A DNA stretch of 64,000 nt, taken from contig NZ_JAJDWC010000028.1 of NCBI RefSeq assembly GCF_022825805.1, forward strand, positions 1 to 64,000, in the 5' to 3' direction. Both the position numbers and the translations under genes were made by a program. Under the pieces are notes generated by a model. The model saw only the letters and a program-made list of their open reading frames with translations, ran no database searches and was not told where the DNA came from. The stretch comes from Phaeobacter sp. GTDB taxonomy: Bacteria; Pseudomonadota; Alphaproteobacteria; Rhodobacterales; Rhodobacteraceae. Of this stretch, positions 16,798-25,450 are shown one piece after another. Each line of letters opens with the position of its first letter. Position 1 is the stretch's first letter.

Positions 16798-17220
16798 TCA
16801 ATCGTCGCGGTGCACTTTTTCGCGGCGCTCGTGTCTTTCTTGTGCCTCGAGGCTCATGGTGGCGATGGGACGCGCATCCAGACGTTTCAGAGAGATCGGC
16901 TCTCCGGTCACTTCGCAGTAGCCATATTCGCCTTCGTCGATGCGGCGCAGCGCGGAGTCGATTTTGGCGACCAATTTGCGCTGGCGATCGCGGGTGCGCA
17001 GTTCCAGTGCGCGGTCTGTTTCTTCGCTGGCGCGGTCGGCCACGTCAGGAATGTTGCGGGTGTTGTCCTGCAGCCCTTCGATGGTATCGCGGCTGTCTGA
17101 CAGAAGATCCTGCTTCCAATCGTGCAGCTTCCGGCGGAAATATTCCATCTGCCGCTCGTTCATGAATGGTTCATCATCGGCTGGACGATAGTCATCCGGA
17201 AGAAACGTTTCTTGCTTCAT
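16798..17220 (-). CDS. dksA: RNA polymerase-binding protein DksA, zinc-free type
   Basis: 140 residues from the ATG at 17220 (MKQETFLPDDYRPA), chosen by family N-terminus and AAAGGT upstream; an in-frame ATG at 17247 is possible. DksA enters the RNA polymerase secondary channel and, with ppGpp, adjusts transcription. The coiled-coil carries NERQMEYFRRKL and, at the tip region, DVADRASEETDRALELRTRDR. The zinc-finger region reads YGYCEVTGEPISLKRLDARPIATM: only the first cysteine of the usual four remains. This matches the Rhodobacter-type DksA that does not need a zinc finger. Followed by its own terminator. Confidence 0.92.
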   Translation of the reverse strand: MKQETFLPDDYRPADDEPFMNERQMEYFRRKLHDWKQDLLSDSRDTIEGLQDNTRNIPDVADRASEETDRALELRTRDRQRKLVAKIDSALRRIDEGEYGYCEVTGEPISLKRLDARPIATMSLEAQERHERREKVHRDD

Positions 17221-17417
17221 TTCGGTACCTTTGGTCTGCCCCATACTGCCGTCTCTCTTCAGTCTTGTTAACGAAAACACAGCGGCTCCCCCCGCATGTC
17301 GCTGCGTTTATCTTCTGGCACGGCAGTTGTCACTACACAATAATACGTACAAAAGGTTAAAACCTGCATAAGAACGCCACCGGGCGTTGTATCGCCCTGC
17401 GCCTCGCGCGGGCCTAT

Positions 17418-17477
17418 TTCAGTTCTGTCTGTTTCAATTCGATCTGGCCCAGTTCGATATGGCCGAGTTCGGTCTGG
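17418..17477. repeat. four 15-bp tandem units
   Basis: Units at 17418, 17433, 17448 and 17463 share the core (C)AGTTCGATCTGG. They lie in the divergent gap between dksA and the MoxR-like gene, ending 57 bases before the latter's start, within a likely 5' untranslated region. Confidence 0.8.
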
Positions 17478-17534
17478 ACCTGCCAGGCTGCATTGGGCAG
17501 AAAAGCAGAAGACTTCGATGGAGACACCAGAGAT

Positions 17535-18374
17535 ATGCGGTTTCAAGGCACCAAAGACTACGTTGCGACAGACGATCTGAAAATCGCGGTGAATGCCGCT
17601 GTCACCCTCGAGCGTCCGCTCTTGGTCAAGGGTGAGCCGGGCACAGGCAAGACCGAATTGGCCCGGCAAGTGGCAGGGGCCATGGGGCTGCGGATGATCG
17701 AATGGAACGTCAAATCCACAACGCGCGCGCAACAGGGACTGTATGAATATGATGCCGTGTCCCGCCTGCGCGACAGCCAATTGGGCGAAGAGCGCGTGCA
17801 TGATGTGCGCAACTACCTGAAAAAAGGGAAACTCTGGGAAGCCTTCGAGGCGGACGAAAAAGTCGTTCTGCTGATTGATGAAATCGACAAAGCAGACATC
17901 GAATTCCCCAACGATCTGCTGCAAGAGCTCGATAAGATGGAGTTCCACGTCTACGAGACCGGTGAAACCATCCGCGCCCGCCATCGGCCCATTATCATCA
18001 TCACCTCCAACAATGAAAAAGAGCTGCCGGATGCGTTTTTGCGCCGCTGCTTTTTCCACTACATCCAGTTCCCAGATGCCGAAACGATGAAGAAAATCGT
18101 CGCGGTACACCATCCCGGTATCAAAGACAGCCTGCTGACCACCGCGCTGACGCAATTCTATGAAATCCGCGACACGGCTGGGCTGAAAAAGAAGCCCTCC
18201 ACCTCGGAAGTTCTAGACTGGCTGAAACTGCTGCTGGCCGAAGATCTGAGCCCTGAGGATCTGAAACGCGATGGCGCGGATGCACTGCCCAAACTCCATG
18301 GCGCCTTGCTGAAAAACGAGCAGGACGTTCATTTGTTCGAGCGCCTTGCGTTCATGGCGCGGGGACGGCGCTGA
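17535..18374 (+). CDS. MoxR-type AAA+ ATPase
   Basis: 279 residues from the ATG at 17535 (MRFQGTKDYVATD), with GGAGA 10 bases upstream. MoxR ATPases act as chaperones that insert cofactors or activate partner complexes together with VWA proteins. Walker A is GEPGTGKTEL (about 33-42), Walker B is VVLLIDEIDKAD (about 112-123), sensor 1 is IIIITSNNEKELPD (about 154-167), and the arginine-finger region is AFLRRCFFHYI. The likely VWA partner is at 21543, three genes downstream; the pair is commonly adjacent in relatives, so genes in between may be local insertions. Confidence 0.85.
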   Translation: MRFQGTKDYVATDDLKIAVNAAVTLERPLLVKGEPGTGKTELARQVAGAMGLRMIEWNVKSTTRAQQGLYEYDAVSRLRDSQLGEERVHDVRNYLKKGKLWEAFEADEKVVLLIDEIDKADIEFPNDLLQELDKMEFHVYETGETIRARHRPIIIITSNNEKELPDAFLRRCFFHYIQFPDAETMKKIVAVHHPGIKDSLLTTALTQFYEIRDTAGLKKKPSTSEVLDWLKLLLAEDLSPEDLKRDGADALPKLHGALLKNEQDVHLFERLAFMARGRR

Positions 18375-18447
18375 GGGGGAGCGCCACGCGTTGGCACAGC
18401 AGGTGCCGTGCGGCGCGTAACGAGACGGCAAAGCGGGAGGAAACGAG

Positions 18448-19305
18448 ATGAAACTGTTGCGCTACGGACCGGTAGGTCAGGAGAAACCGGGGCTGCTGGA
18501 CGCCGATGGCGCGGTGCGCGACCTGTCGGCATTGGTTGATGATATTGCAGGCGATGCACTGTCGCCCAGTTCGCTGCAGCGGTTGCGCGAGCTCGACCCG
18601 ACCTCGCTGCCTCTGGTGGCGGGCGTGCCGCAACAGGATCTGCGGCTGGGGCCCTGTGTTGGGGCGATCGGCAAATTCATCTGTATCGGGCTGAACTACG
18701 CGGATCACGCCGAAGAAGCGGGGATGCCGGTTCCCGATGAGCCGATCATTTTCAACAAATGGACCTCTGCTGTGGTTGGGCCCAATGATGAAATTCAGAT
18801 CCCCCGCGGGTCCGAGAAGACCGATTGGGAGGTGGAGCTGGCCGTCGTGATCGGCACCGCTGGCAGCTATATCGATGCGGATGACGCCCTGTCCCATGTG
18901 GCCGGGTTCTGCATCGTGAACGATGTCTCTGAACGGGATTTTCAACTGAACCGGTCCGGCACCTGGGACAAGGGCAAAGGCTGCGACAGCTTTGGCCCTA
19001 CTGGCCCTTGGCTGGTGACACCGGATGAAATCGCGGATGTGGATGCGCTGGATCTGTGGCTGGATGTGGATGGCGAGCGTCAACAAAGCGGCAGCACTTC
19101 GACGTTGATCTTCAAGATCCCCCATCTGGTGTCTTATTGCAGCCAGTTCATGAGCCTGCAGCCCGGCGATATCATTTCCACCGGCACCCCGCCCGGCGTC
19201 GGGATGGGGCAGACACCGCCGCGCTATCTGCGCGGGGGCGAGGTGCTGCAACTGGGCATCAGTGGGCTGGGCACGCAAGAAAACCGCGTGCGCCCGGCGC
19301 AGTAG
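18448..19305 (+). CDS. fumarylacetoacetate hydrolase family protein
   Basis: 285 residues. The FAH fold performs metal-dependent C-C bond cleavage, isomerisation or decarboxylation of acylpyruvate-like or ureidoglycolate-like substrates. Motifs: ICIGLNYADHAEEAGMP (about 76-92), DWEVELAVVIG (metal-binding Glu residues, about 125-135), NDVSERDFQ (metal Asp, about 159-167), and the C-terminal GDIISTGTPPGVGMG (about 240-254). This subgroup is often annotated as 2-hydroxyhepta-2,4-diene-1,7-dioate isomerase or ureidoglycolate lyase, but the true substrate is unknown. It follows the MoxR gene by 73 bases with a GGAGG site. Confidence 0.85.
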   Translation: MKLLRYGPVGQEKPGLLDADGAVRDLSALVDDIAGDALSPSSLQRLRELDPTSLPLVAGVPQQDLRLGPCVGAIGKFICIGLNYADHAEEAGMPVPDEPIIFNKWTSAVVGPNDEIQIPRGSEKTDWEVELAVVIGTAGSYIDADDALSHVAGFCIVNDVSERDFQLNRSGTWDKGKGCDSFGPTGPWLVTPDEIADVDALDLWLDVDGERQQSGSTSTLIFKIPHLVSYCSQFMSLQPGDIISTGTPPGVGMGQTPPRYLRGGEVLQLGISGLGTQENRVRPAQ

Positions 19306-19565
19306 GACCAGCGCGACAGGGCGATACTGACGGCCGCAGCGCCTGCCCCCGAGCGCCTGGCCCAGGGCGGCTGAGGTCATCATGTCTGGGACCTTAGCGT
19401 CTGACGCAGGGTCGCAACACAGATCAGCCTGCAGGGTGGAACGCGCATATGTGCGGATCACATCCGCGCGACGTTTGGCCGAGGCGCGCATTGTCTGTCA
19501 GAGAGAGCATTGATTGTTAACGGGCTTTGGGCACAAGCTGGGGACAGACCTACAGGAGACAGATC

Positions 19566-21068
19566 TTGCCAATCCGGCTGTTCACTTCACTGCCCCTGAT
19601 CCGCTCACTAACCACGATCCGAAAGCCTTCGGCTGTGGTCCGAACATCTGTGATCATTGAAGCCGGATGTGACCGCCCGGCAGCAACAGGACAGTCGCGC
19701 AACCGCCCCCTCACCCGTGGGCTGTTTGGCGCGCTTGTGCTGGTCGGGGGGCTGACAGCCTGTGCGCCGCACCCGTCCAACAGCCCGCCGGACCGTGCGG
19801 AGCTCGCCGTTGCCGTGCTGCCGCCGATCAAACGATTTGCCCGCCCCCACCCGGTCGCGCCACGGATCTCCAACATCGACATTGCCCGGGATTTTCTGGA
19901 CCTGCACTTTCAGCTGGAAAGTGGCACCCAGTTGCCGGTGTTCACGCGGTTTGACCGCCCCATCCGGCTGCGCATCTCTGGCAATCCGAGCGCGGGGATG
20001 CGACCGGATCTGGAGGCTCTGCTCGCGCGGCTGCGCAGCGAAGCGGGCATCGCGATTGCGCTGACCAACGCCGATGACGCGGAAATCACCCTTGAGGCGG
20101 TGCCCCGCCGCGCGATCCTGCGTGCGTCCCCGGGTGCGGCCTGTTTTGTGGTCCCCAATGTGGCGTCGCTGGCAGAGTTTCGGCGCAACAAGCGTCAAGC
20201 GCGGACCAGCTGGGCCGATCTTCGCCAGCGGCAGCGACTGGCCATTATCGTCCCCAATGATGTCAGCCCGCAGGAAACCCGCGATTGCCTGCACGAGGAA
20301 CTGGCACAAGCCATCGGCCCGTTGAATGATCTCTACCGCCTGCCCAATTCGATCTTCAACGACGACAACATTCACACGGTGCTGACCGGGTTTGACATGC
20401 TGATCCTGCGGGCGAGCTACGCCCCGGAGTTGCGCACCGGCATGACCCGCAGCGAGGTGGCCACGCGCCTGCCCGCAATTCTGGCCCGGCTCAACCCCGC
20501 CGGCGAGCGCCTGCCCGCGCGGCCACTGCCTGCCACACCGCGCAGCTGGATCCGCGCACTGGAGGGCGCGCTGGCGCCCAATCGTCCACGCCACGCCCGA
20601 CTGCCTTCGGCCTATCGCGCCGCGGCAATTGCCCGTGATTTGGGCTGGCGCGATCACCGGCGGGCCTTCAACCACTATGTGCTGGGCCGGATATTGCAGG
20701 CCGAAGACCCAGACCTCGCACAGCAGCATTTCACCACCGCGTTGCAGGTCATGGCTGGGGGCCGCGACAGTCCGATATTGCGCGCCCGTATTGCGGCGCA
20801 GATGGCAGCCTATGATCTGAGCCAAGGCGATGGAGCCCAGGCGCTGGCGCGGTTGCGCCCTGCCATACCGGTAGCTGCGCGGGCCGAAAATGCGGGCCTC
20901 CTGGCGACCTTGATGCTGCAAGAGGCGGAGGCGCGATATCAACTGGGACAACGCGCCAGAGCCCATGCGCTGGTGCTCGACAGTCAGGGCTGGGCGCGCT
21001 ACGGGTTTGGCCCCGACTGGGGCAGCCACCGGGCCATCGTGACCGCGGCGCAACGGCAGAGCAATTGA
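19566..21068 (+). CDS. DUF2927-type lipoprotein
   Basis: About 500 residues. A hydrophobic stretch and lipobox (LVLVGGLTAC) are followed by a soluble domain that matches my recollection of DUF2927 from Rhodobacteraceae: ISNIDIARDFLDLHFQLE, FTRFDRPIRL, CLHEELAQAIGPLNDLYRLP with an HEE metal-protease-like motif, and SIFNDDNIHTVLTGFDMLILRA. The C-terminus is helical, TPR-like. The start is uncertain: TTG at 19566 has AGGAGA upstream but leaves about 60 residues before the lipobox; a GTG nearer the signal is possible. Function unknown; possibly an envelope metallopeptidase. Confidence 0.75.
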   Translation: MPIRLFTSLPLIRSLTTIRKPSAVVRTSVIIEAGCDRPAATGQSRNRPLTRGLFGALVLVGGLTACAPHPSNSPPDRAELAVAVLPPIKRFARPHPVAPRISNIDIARDFLDLHFQLESGTQLPVFTRFDRPIRLRISGNPSAGMRPDLEALLARLRSEAGIAIALTNADDAEITLEAVPRRAILRASPGAACFVVPNVASLAEFRRNKRQARTSWADLRQRQRLAIIVPNDVSPQETRDCLHEELAQAIGPLNDLYRLPNSIFNDDNIHTVLTGFDMLILRASYAPELRTGMTRSEVATRLPAILARLNPAGERLPARPLPATPRSWIRALEGALAPNRPRHARLPSAYRAAAIARDLGWRDHRRAFNHYVLGRILQAEDPDLAQQHFTTALQVMAGGRDSPILRARIAAQMAAYDLSQGDGAQALARLRPAIPVAARAENAGLLATLMLQEAEARYQLGQRARAHALVLDSQGWARYGFGPDWGSHRAIVTAAQRQSN

Positions 21069-21292
21069 TCACCGCTGTTGATCACCGCCGATGCCGCCCT
21101 AAAATGTCGCGCTGCCCGCAGATGGCTGGCATATGCGCCGATGATCTGCCATGTAGATCCGCAACGCATACCCATTCGGACACACAGTCAGATATACAGC
21201 CAAATGCATCGTCAGACGAGACCGCTGCCTTGACCAAGGACTGGCCGGCCCCATCTGACGATCAAACAGACAGACATAAGACGGAAACAACC

Positions 21293-21463
21293 ATGATCGT
21301 AATCGGCGCAGTGCTTTTTGGTGCAATTTTCGGGGCTCTTTCGGCCAAAAAACGCGGTGGCAACCTGGCCGACATGCTGCAATATGGCACTGTTCTTGCC
21401 ATGATTTTGGGTGTCGCCGGGCTGCTGATCACAATCTTCATCCACCGCGCCTTGGCGATCTGA
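21293..21463 (+). CDS. 56-residue small membrane protein
   Basis: Two hydrophobic segments (MIVIGAVLFGAIFGALSA and VLAMILGVAGLLITIFIH) flank a positively charged, conserved-looking loop KKRGGNLADMLQY. A similar tiny protein next to VWA genes recurs in Rhodobacteraceae, sometimes mislabelled as an apolipoprotein acyltransferase. ATG at 21293; the ribosome site is weak. It precedes the VWA gene by 79 bases and may form a membrane anchor for it; that is inference. Confidence 0.7.
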   Translation: MIVIGAVLFGAIFGALSAKKRGGNLADMLQYGTVLAMILGVAGLLITIFIHRALAI

Positions 21464-21542
21464 ACCAAAGGTCCGATCTTGGGCTGGCCACAGCGATAGG
21501 TGGCTGGCCTGGCGCGTGGCAGACTGTCAGACGGAGACTTCG

Positions 21543-22727
21543 ATGTTTCAGCCGTTCTTTGAAAACCTGCGCAGCGCCGCGATCCCGGTGTCGTTGAGAG
21601 AATACCTCACCTTTCTGGAGGGGTTGAAGGCCGGGCTCGTCACATATGACATCGAAGCGTTCTACTTCCTCGCCCGTGCGGCGATGGTGAAAGATGAACG
21701 CAACATCGACAAATTCGACCGCGCCTTTGCGGCCAGCTTTTCGGGGTTGGACGCCCTGCCCGCCGAGGCCGTGCTGAATGCTGTTGATATTCCCGAAGAG
21801 TGGATCCGCAAAATGGCGGAAAAACACCTCAGCGAGGAAGAGCGCCAGGAGATAGAGGCGCTTGGCGGATTTGACAAGCTGATGGAGACGCTGAAACAGC
21901 GACTAAAGGACCAGGAAGGCCGTCATCAGGGCGGCAACAAATGGATTGGCACCGCCGGGACATCGCCATTTGGGGCCTATGGCTACAATCCCGAAGGCGT
22001 GCGCATCGGCCAGAAAGAAAGCCGCCATCAGCGGGCTGTGAAGGTCTGGGACAAGCGCGCGTTCAAGAACCTTGACGGAGATGTCGAACTGGGCACCCGC
22101 AACATCAAAGTGGCGCTGAAACGGCTGCGCCGCTGGGTGCGCGAAGGCGCCGCCGAAGAGCTGGACCTTTCGGGCACCATCCGCGCCACGGCGGAACACG
22201 GCTATTTGGATGTGAAAACGCGACCCGAGCGGCACAACGCCGTAAAAGTTCTGTTGTTTCTCGACGTTGGCGGTTCAATGGACCCCCATATCAAAGTGGT
22301 CGAAGAGCTGTTTTCCGCAGCCCGGGCTGAATTCAAACATCTGGAGTATTTCTACTTCCACAACTGCCTTTATGAAGGGGTGTGGCGGGACAATCGGCGC
22401 CGCTGGGATGCGCAGACCTCCACCCATGACATTCTGCGCACCTATGGGCCTGATTATAAATGCATCTTTGTTGGCGATGCGTCGATGTCGCCCTATGAAA
22501 TCGCCTATCCCGGTGGCGCCAATGAGCATTGGAACAAGGAAGCTGGTCAGGTCTGGCTGGAACGGGCGCGGGCGCAATGGTCGTCCAATCTGTGGATCAA
22601 CCCGGTGCCAGAAGCCTATTGGGGGCACACCCATTCGATCCAGATGATCCGGGAGATTTTTGAGGATCAGATGGTGCCCATGACCCTGGCAGGTCTGGAT
22701 CGAGGGATGCGAGAGCTGACACGGTGA
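21543..22727 (+). CDS. VWA-domain protein, probable partner of the MoxR ATPase
   Basis: 394 residues from ATG at 21543 (MFQPFFENLRSA). A long N-terminal region (EYLTFLEGLKAGL, FYFLARAAMVKDERNIDKFDRAF) is shared with the CoxE-like family; the VWA domain begins near 235 with VLLFLDVGGSMDPHI. The MIDAS motif is D-V-G-G-S, with Gly where canonical DxSxS has the first Ser. A loop of QEGRHQGGNKWIGTAGTSPFG at about 128-147 is typical of this subgroup. It probably works with the MoxR ATPase at 17535. Confidence 0.82.
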   Translation: MFQPFFENLRSAAIPVSLREYLTFLEGLKAGLVTYDIEAFYFLARAAMVKDERNIDKFDRAFAASFSGLDALPAEAVLNAVDIPEEWIRKMAEKHLSEEERQEIEALGGFDKLMETLKQRLKDQEGRHQGGNKWIGTAGTSPFGAYGYNPEGVRIGQKESRHQRAVKVWDKRAFKNLDGDVELGTRNIKVALKRLRRWVREGAAEELDLSGTIRATAEHGYLDVKTRPERHNAVKVLLFLDVGGSMDPHIKVVEELFSAARAEFKHLEYFYFHNCLYEGVWRDNRRRWDAQTSTHDILRTYGPDYKCIFVGDASMSPYEIAYPGGANEHWNKEAGQVWLERARAQWSSNLWINPVPEAYWGHTHSIQMIREIFEDQMVPMTLAGLDRGMRELTR

Positions 22728-22964
22728 GCCTGCCAAATCCGTGGCCCGCTTGCAAAAAGTCACCAACTCCGCTATCTGACGCGGAGCGAAATGGAGAGTT
22801 TATGTCCTGGTGAAGAGGGGGCGGCAGAGGCCACCCCGGTATGCAGATTGCTCCGGAATTGAAACGCCGCCCACCCGGGCAGGCGACGGGAGTGTTCTGC
22901 GCGCGCTTTACCTGACACCTAGATCCAGGCTCGACCTGCGATCCGATCATGAAAGACTTTCCCA

Positions 22965-24050
22965 ATGATCCGGGATTACTCCCAATTCCTCTCTTCCACT
23001 GAGAACCCGAAACCCGCCCCGTCACCGCTGGAACAGTTGGGGTGGCAGTCATTTTTTGCCCGCCAAACGGATCTGGACGAAATGGCCGGCGCCCCTCCTG
23101 TGCGCATCACCGAAGTCAATCGCAACGGGCTGCGCGCTCTTGGCGATGGCGTGGACCTTGTGATCCCACCAGGGCCCGAGGCAACGGTGGGCGACTGGTT
23201 GATGCTGAACAAAGATCTGCCGACCCACAGCCGCATTCTAGAACGCAAAAGCCTGATCCGGCGACGCGCCCCCGGCAAGGATCGCAAGATCCAGTTGATT
23301 GCGGCCAATATCGACACGATGTTTGTCGTGACCTCCTGCAATGCCGATTTCAATATCGCCCGATTGGAGCGCTTTATCGCCATGGCCTTTGACGCTGAGG
23401 TGCCGCCGGTGATCGTGCTGAGCAAAATCGACAAATGTGACGACCCGCAGCCCTACATCAGCGAGGCGGAGACCCTGTCCGATCAAGTGCCTGTTGTGGC
23501 CTTGAACGCAAAGGCCGATGATGTGCGCGAAAAACTGGGCGCCTGGGTCAAACCCGGCCAGACCATTGCATTTCTCGGTACTTCGGGTGTGGGTAAATCC
23601 ACCCTGACCAAGGCGTTGGGCGACGATCTTGATATCGAAACGCAGGGCATTCGCGAAGACGATGCGCGCGGACGGCACACCACGACGCGGCGACAGCTCT
23701 ATTTTATCGAAGGTGGCTGCGGGGTGCTGGACACGCCGGGCATGCGGGAATTGCAACTGACTGACGCGGCCGCTGGCGTCAGCGATGTGTTTGTCGACCT
23801 CGAAGAGCTGGCGGCGCAGTGCAAGTTTCGCAACTGCAACCACGAAGGCGAACCAGGCTGTGCCATCCAGGCGGGCATCGCGGCCGGAGAGGTCGATCCT
23901 GACAGGTTGGAGCGGTGGCGCAAGCTGACCGCAGAAGAGGCCCATAACTCCGCCTCGCTGGCGCAGCGGCGCGCCAAGGACAAGGCCTTTGGCAAAATGG
24001 TCAAAGGGGCAAAAACCGCCAAAGCCAGCCGGAAACGCGGCCGCAAGTGA
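22965..24050 (+). CDS. rsgA: small ribosomal subunit biogenesis GTPase RsgA
   Basis: 361 residues. A circularly permuted GTPase that helps mature the 30S subunit. An N-terminal OB-fold (about 40-105) precedes the permuted GTPase domain: G4 LSKIDKCDD (about 148-156), G1 GTSGVGKSTL (about 205-214), G2/G3 DTPGMREL (about 256-263). A zinc knuckle follows as CKFRNCNHEGEPGC (about 285-298). The basic tail (KASRKRGRK) fits rRNA contact. The ribosome site is weak. Confidence 0.95.
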   Translation: MIRDYSQFLSSTENPKPAPSPLEQLGWQSFFARQTDLDEMAGAPPVRITEVNRNGLRALGDGVDLVIPPGPEATVGDWLMLNKDLPTHSRILERKSLIRRRAPGKDRKIQLIAANIDTMFVVTSCNADFNIARLERFIAMAFDAEVPPVIVLSKIDKCDDPQPYISEAETLSDQVPVVALNAKADDVREKLGAWVKPGQTIAFLGTSGVGKSTLTKALGDDLDIETQGIREDDARGRHTTTRRQLYFIEGGCGVLDTPGMRELQLTDAAAGVSDVFVDLEELAAQCKFRNCNHEGEPGCAIQAGIAAGEVDPDRLERWRKLTAEEAHNSASLAQRRAKDKAFGKMVKGAKTAKASRKRGRK

Positions 24051-24129
24051 TGGTCTGACCGGCTATTTGGAGCAGGCCCGATCATGTAGGGGCCCGGTTC
24101 CATAAGGCGTTAGGCCATACCAAGCTCAG

Positions 24130-24171
24130 CCGGGGTGATCCGCGCAGGGGTTTCTGCGCCGCTTGCCCCGG
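24130..24171. terminator. two-tier hairpin in a convergent gap
   Basis: CCGGGG (24130-24135) pairs with CCCCGG (24166-24171), and inside it GCGCAG (24142-24147) pairs with CTGCGC (24154-24159). It lies between the convergent rsgA and coxE-like genes and could serve both, although no T run follows. Confidence 0.4.
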
Positions 24172-24175
24172 CGGT

Positions 24176-25441
24176 TCAGGCTGGATCCTCATTCAACAGC
24201 TCCATCAACCGCTGCTTCTCGGACTGGTCGGTGCCTGTGCGCAGGGCGTCGGCCAGATCTTGCAGTGCGGAAATCGAATGACCAGCCCGAAAACTGTCCA
24301 CATGCGGCAGCATCGCGCGTATGCCGCTGGCCTTCGGCGCAAAGCCATCAAACCGCAAAAGCGGGTTCAGCCAAATCAGCTGCCGTGATGCCAACTGCAG
24401 GCGTTGGATTTCAGCGCTCAGCTGGGCCGGATCGTCTCGGTCCAGACCATCGGTGATCAACAGCACTACGGCACCCTGCCCCATGACCCGGCGCGACCAG
24501 TCGCGGTTGAAGCGATGCAGACAGGCGCCGATCCGGGTGCCGCCCTCCCAATCCTGCGCCTCTGCCCCAGCTGCTGCAAGAGCCGCATCCACGTCCCGCT
24601 GCGCCAGATGCCGGGTGATATTGGTGAGCCGGGTGCCAAAGGTGAAGCCATGAACCCGCGCCCAACCCGGTCCCTTACGATTGGCAACAGCATGCAGAAA
24701 ATGCAGGATCAACCGCGAATATTGGCTCATGGAGCCAGAGATATCGCAGATCACCACCAGATTGGGCCAGCGCAGGCGGCGGTCGCTGCGCGCCATGGCG
24801 GCAACGTCGCCTCCTCGGCGGGCGGCCTGCTGGAGCGTGCGCCGCCAATCGGCACGACGCCCCCCGGCCGTGGGCACCAGACGGCGGCTGTTGAGGGGCT
24901 GTATCGGCAGGTGCATCTGGGACAGCATGCGTTTGGCCTCTGCCACTTCAGCGGTGCTCATCTGTTCGAAATCCAGCTGCCGCAGGCGTTCCTGATCCGA
25001 CATGGTTTGCGTCGCATCCAGCTGCAGCTCCATCGGCGCATCGGCCTCTTGCGGGGCAACGTCTGGGTCGGTGGCACCATCGAGCAGCGCCTCGGCTGCA
25101 CGTTTCTGCGCGGGTTTGGCGGCTTGTTGTTCTTGCGTGCCGCGGATCGCAGGCAGCATGGCCGCCATCATATGTTCCAGAAACCGAGGATCGCGCCAAT
25201 AGAGGCGGAAAATCTGTGCAAACACCGTGCGATGTTCTGGTTTGGAGACCAGGCAGGCGTGCAGCGTCCAATAGAAATCACGCCGTGACGACACCCCTGC
25301 CTCCGCCACAGCCGCCACCGCCTGTGCCACCCGGCTTGGCCCAATCGGCAGGCCAGCGCGCCGCAGCGCGCGCGCAAAATGGGTGATATTCTGCGCCAGA
25401 CGCGGCGTGTCAGGCAGTGGGAGCGGTGGAAACTCGGGCAT
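24176..25441 (-). CDS. CoxE-like VWA-domain protein
   Basis: 421 residues. A CoxE-family protein: an N-terminal helical region (ITHFARALRRAGLPIGPSRV, typical of these proteins), a linker containing LNSRRLVPTAGGRRADWRRTLQQA, and a C-terminal VWA domain with a full MIDAS motif LVVICDISGSMSQYSR (about 230-245) and LLITDGLDRDD (about 335-345). CoxE works with the MoxR ATPase CoxD in CO dehydrogenase maturation in Oligotropha, but no CO dehydrogenase genes are here. It lies 9 bases downstream of the ATPase gene at 25451, so the two form an operon. Confidence 0.85.
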   Translation of the reverse strand: MPEFPPLPLPDTPRLAQNITHFARALRRAGLPIGPSRVAQAVAAVAEAGVSSRRDFYWTLHACLVSKPEHRTVFAQIFRLYWRDPRFLEHMMAAMLPAIRGTQEQQAAKPAQKRAAEALLDGATDPDVAPQEADAPMELQLDATQTMSDQERLRQLDFEQMSTAEVAEAKRMLSQMHLPIQPLNSRRLVPTAGGRRADWRRTLQQAARRGGDVAAMARSDRRLRWPNLVVICDISGSMSQYSRLILHFLHAVANRKGPGWARVHGFTFGTRLTNITRHLAQRDVDAALAAAGAEAQDWEGGTRIGACLHRFNRDWSRRVMGQGAVVLLITDGLDRDDPAQLSAEIQRLQLASRQLIWLNPLLRFDGFAPKASGIRAMLPHVDSFRAGHSISALQDLADALRTGTDQSEKQRLMELLNEDPA

Positions 25442-25450
25442 GTCGAGGGC

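Noticed and set aside
22780..22820. Three-residue leader peptide (Met-Ser-Trp-stop) after GGAGAG, suggestive of attenuation
   Set aside because: No terminator/antiterminator stems and no biosynthetic gene follows; probably chance.
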